Source: Rhodopirellula sp. (GTDB lineage: Bacteria; Planctomycetota; Planctomycetia; Pirellulales; Pirellulaceae). From it: 46,373 nt of DNA. The DNA is taken from NCBI GenBank assembly GCA_002698965.1, contig PAAT01000165.1:47085-93457 (forward strand). The letters are read 5' to 3'. The position numbers and the translations under genes were made by a program. The notes beneath the pieces are model-generated. The model searched no databases. It had not been told where the DNA came from and worked only from the letters and a program-made list of their open reading frames with translations. Positions 44,440-46,373 of the stretch are shown here, in pieces. The first letter of the stretch is position 1. Each line of letters begins with the position of its first letter.

Positions 44440-46206
44440 ATGAAGTCTTTTTTCTATTTAATCCCGTGGCTGTTAGTTCTTGGTTGCAACGAAAAGCAAG
44501 CTCCCATCGTGACTCCGCCTGCGGGGAAGAGCCTAACAGCAAACACCGTTACCGAAGTCCTGCATGTATTCAATGATATCACCACTGATGTCGGGTTAGA
44601 CTTTACTCACTATAACGGGATGACCGGTGAGCTTTTTCTACCTGAACTTATGGGAAGTGGAACCGTCCTATTCGATTTCGACAATGACGGGGACTTGGAT
44701 ATCTATTTGATCCAAAGCGCTCTGATGGGACAGGAAACATCTCTCGAAGATTCAATATTTCCTCCAAAAGCAATTCCTAAAGATCAACTCTTTCGAAATG
44801 ATCTGACGATTAGCGAATCCGGTGAAGCCGTATTAACATTTGTCAACGTTACCATTGAATCCGGAATTAATGCACAAGGATATGGTATGGGTGGTGCAGT
44901 TACTGATTTCAATAAGGACGGGTGGATCGATCTCTATATCACCAACTGGGGTAAGAACCAACTTTGGAAAAACAACGGCGACGGAACTTTCTCTGACGTG
45001 ACGTCCATCGCCGGAGTTGAGTCACAGCAATGGGGAACCAGTGTCGCGTTTGTCGACATCAACCAAGATGGCTGGGATGATCTTTTTGTTTCGAACTACA
45101 TTACCTTCGGTTACGATACACATCGCCCATGTTACTTACCCAGCGGGGCGATTGGCTATTGCGGGCCCAAAAGTGGAGCCCCTGAACCAGACCGACTTTT
45201 CTTAAATCAAAAAGATGGCACGTTTAAAGACATCTCGGCAATCTCCGGTATCGCACAAGAACAGGAGGCTGGCCTGGGCGTCCTCATTCGCGACTTTAAC
45301 AGCGACCTGTGGCCGGACATCTATGTTGCTAATGATGCGGGACACAATCATCTTTGGATCAATCAGCAAGATGAAACCTTTGTGGATGAAGCCTTAATCC
45401 GCGGATGCGCCTGTAATATCAACGGGCTCGCAGAAGGAAGCATGGGAATCGATGCTGCGGATATCGACGGAGATGGTGATGAAGACCTGATAATCGGACA
45501 CTGGGCTGATGAAACAAACACCGTTTATCTCAATCTCGGCAACGGTTACTTTGAAGACGCGACTGACCAGTTCCATTTAGGTGTGCCGAGTATTGGCTAC
45601 ACCGCATTCGGAACAGCCTGGTTTGATTATGACAACGATGGGTGGCTCGATCTGTTCATGGCAAATGGAGCTACCAACTTTATAGAAGCACGGCAACGAT
45701 TAGGAGAGAAGTACCCTCTCCAGGAACGCAACCAATTGTTTCGAAATATCGATGGTAAGTCATATGAAGATGTGACGACTGCGGCAGGAGCGTTATGTGA
45801 ACCAATTGAAGTTACTCGCGGGGCTTCATTTGGAGATCTCGATAACGATGGAGACACAGACATTCTGATCAGCAATAACAGCGGGCCGGCCCGGCTCTAT
45901 TCCAATCAAATCGGCTCTAAGCAACACTGGCTTGGTATTACATTGCAAACCGCCGAGAAGAGCACACCTACCTTGCAATGTCGTATCGATGTGAAGCTCC
46001 CGGACGATAGAACACTTACCAGAACACCTCGCACCGACGGAAGTTATTTATCGACAAATGACCCGCGCGTCCTGATCGGCCTCGGTCATTTGTCGGATAA
46101 CGTGGCCTTGCGTATATACTGGCTGGACGGCTCCGTCGAATTGTTCAACGACATTCAGATCGATCAGTATGTGACATTAGTTAAGGGGGAAGGAACAGCG
46201 GAATGA
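44440..46206 (+). CDS. CRTAC1/ASPIC-UnbV family lipoprotein with FG-GAP-type repeats
   Basis: The ATG at 44440 is chosen because it puts the signal peptide MKSFFYLIPWLLVLGC with its lipobox (Cys16) at the N-terminus; the frame is open ten codons further upstream. The 588-residue protein carries seven calcium-binding FG-GAP/VCBS loops: DFDNDGDLD, DFNKDGWID, DINQDGWDD, DFNSDLWPD, DIDGDGDED, DYDNDGWLD and DLDNDGDTD, which indicate a seven-bladed beta-propeller. The last 95 residues (GSKQHWLGITLQ...TDGSYLSTNDPRVLIGLG...YWLDGSVE) match the ASPIC/UnbV domain. Such proteins are abundant in planctomycetes; the role is thought to be surface adhesion or polymer binding. Its stop overlaps the start of the next gene. 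Confidence 0.92.
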   Translation: MKSFFYLIPWLLVLGCNEKQAPIVTPPAGKSLTANTVTEVLHVFNDITTDVGLDFTHYNGMTGELFLPELMGSGTVLFDFDNDGDLDIYLIQSALMGQETSLEDSIFPPKAIPKDQLFRNDLTISESGEAVLTFVNVTIESGINAQGYGMGGAVTDFNKDGWIDLYITNWGKNQLWKNNGDGTFSDVTSIAGVESQQWGTSVAFVDINQDGWDDLFVSNYITFGYDTHRPCYLPSGAIGYCGPKSGAPEPDRLFLNQKDGTFKDISAISGIAQEQEAGLGVLIRDFNSDLWPDIYVANDAGHNHLWINQQDETFVDEALIRGCACNINGLAEGSMGIDAADIDGDGDEDLIIGHWADETNTVYLNLGNGYFEDATDQFHLGVPSIGYTAFGTAWFDYDNDGWLDLFMANGATNFIEARQRLGEKYPLQERNQLFRNIDGKSYEDVTTAAGALCEPIEVTRGASFGDLDNDGDTDILISNNSGPARLYSNQIGSKQHWLGITLQTAEKSTPTLQCRIDVKLPDDRTLTRTPRTDGSYLSTNDPRVLIGLGHLSDNVALRIYWLDGSVELFNDIQIDQYVTLVKGEGTAE

Positions 46207-46373
46207 GAGGCACTATCTTCACGCTGATCTTCACGATCATTGGAACGCTTGGTTTAATCGCCGGCTGCAACAATCGTGCCTATGAAATTCCCGCCGGTGT
46301 GCAGCCCATCACGTTACCGGAACTGAGCAAACTGGATGCCGTGGCCCAAAGTAAAATCAAATTCGCCTGCACC
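46203..46373 (+). CDS. Lipoprotein, N-terminal part (cut by window end)
   Basis: The start codon overlaps the CRTAC1 stop as ATGA. The 57 residues seen begin MRGTIFTLIFTIIGTLGLIAGC, a lipoprotein signal with lipobox LIAGC (Cys22), then a short linker rich in Pro and Leu. In planctomycetes the gene after a CRTAC1 protein is often a TPR repeat protein; the visible part ends too early to say. Coupled translation suggests that the two lipoproteins work together. Confidence 0.7.
   Translation, partial: MRGTIFTLIFTIIGTLGLIAGCNNRAYEIPAGVQPITLPELSKLDAVAQSKIKFACT

Noticed and set aside
1..46373. CRISPR array, insertion sequence, prophage or tRNA-linked island
   Set aside because: No regularly spaced direct repeats, transposase, integrase or attachment-site repeats were seen; composition is even across the window.

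Overview
The window is a stretch of bacterial chromosome, almost certainly from a planctomycete (Planctomycetota, probably Planctomycetales). The evidence is the gene content: a DUF1501 Tat-exported protein next to a giant PSCyt1/DUF1549/DUF1553 cytochrome-like protein, a CRTAC1/ASPIC-UnbV lipoprotein, a MoxR-DUF58-BatA-VWA block beside a double-DUF4159 protein, a DUF1570-like protease-LRR fusion, and creatininase, Gfo/Idh and TIM-barrel epimerase proteins. Base composition is moderate and even. I saw no insertion sequence, phage gene, CRISPR array or rRNA. Only one tRNA, tRNA-His(GTG), is present.

Layout. 1-282 is the 3' end of a lipoate-ligase-like gene. 296-6905 (minus) is a tight MoxR ATPase > DUF58 > BatA-like VWA > VWA/GATase-like membrane operon. 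Divergent from it, 7154-15649 (plus) carries an exported alpha/alpha-toroid protein with two DUF4159 domains, a GT39-type membrane glycosyltransferase, an LptD/OstA-like outer-membrane protein with a good sigma70-type promoter in front, a CsgG-like protein and a small molybdopterin-domain-like protein with a His-rich tail; a clear terminator follows. 15810-21696 (minus) reads hpf > ptsN > ptsH > ptsI > rng > rplU. This is a soluble phosphorelay (EI, HPr, EIIA) placed between a ribosome hibernation factor and an RNase E/G-L21 pair, with no sugar permease in the window.

22170-28501 holds an anti-sigma/FecR-like membrane protein, rarA, a LysM plus L,D-transpeptidase-fold protein whose catalytic Cys position is Ser, a zinc-ribbon membrane microprotein, pyrE and an NRDE/TANGO2-family protein. 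29583-34800 (plus) encodes an oxidoreductase, fabH, oligoendopeptidase F and a sugar epimerase, ending in a bidirectional terminator facing a creatininase-family gene. 35697-38679 carries the protease-LRR fusion and a divergent exported STN-like protein. tRNA-His forms a compact unit with its own candidate promoter and terminator. The final part is the DUF1553/DUF1501 pair, with an NPCBM-like module inside the large protein, and, divergently, the CRTAC1 lipoprotein overlapping the start of another lipoprotein cut by the window edge.

Most of this is ordinary planctomycete chromosome. I did not find a multi-gene system that I can defend as wholly new. The points most worth a second look are the Cys-to-Ser transpeptidase-like protein, the permease-less PTS/ribosome/RNase gene order with a structured rplU leader, the promoter whose -10 box lies in a perfect inverted repeat before the LptD-like gene, and the NPCBM-in-cytochrome fusion. 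Function calls rest on reading motifs by eye; no database search was run.
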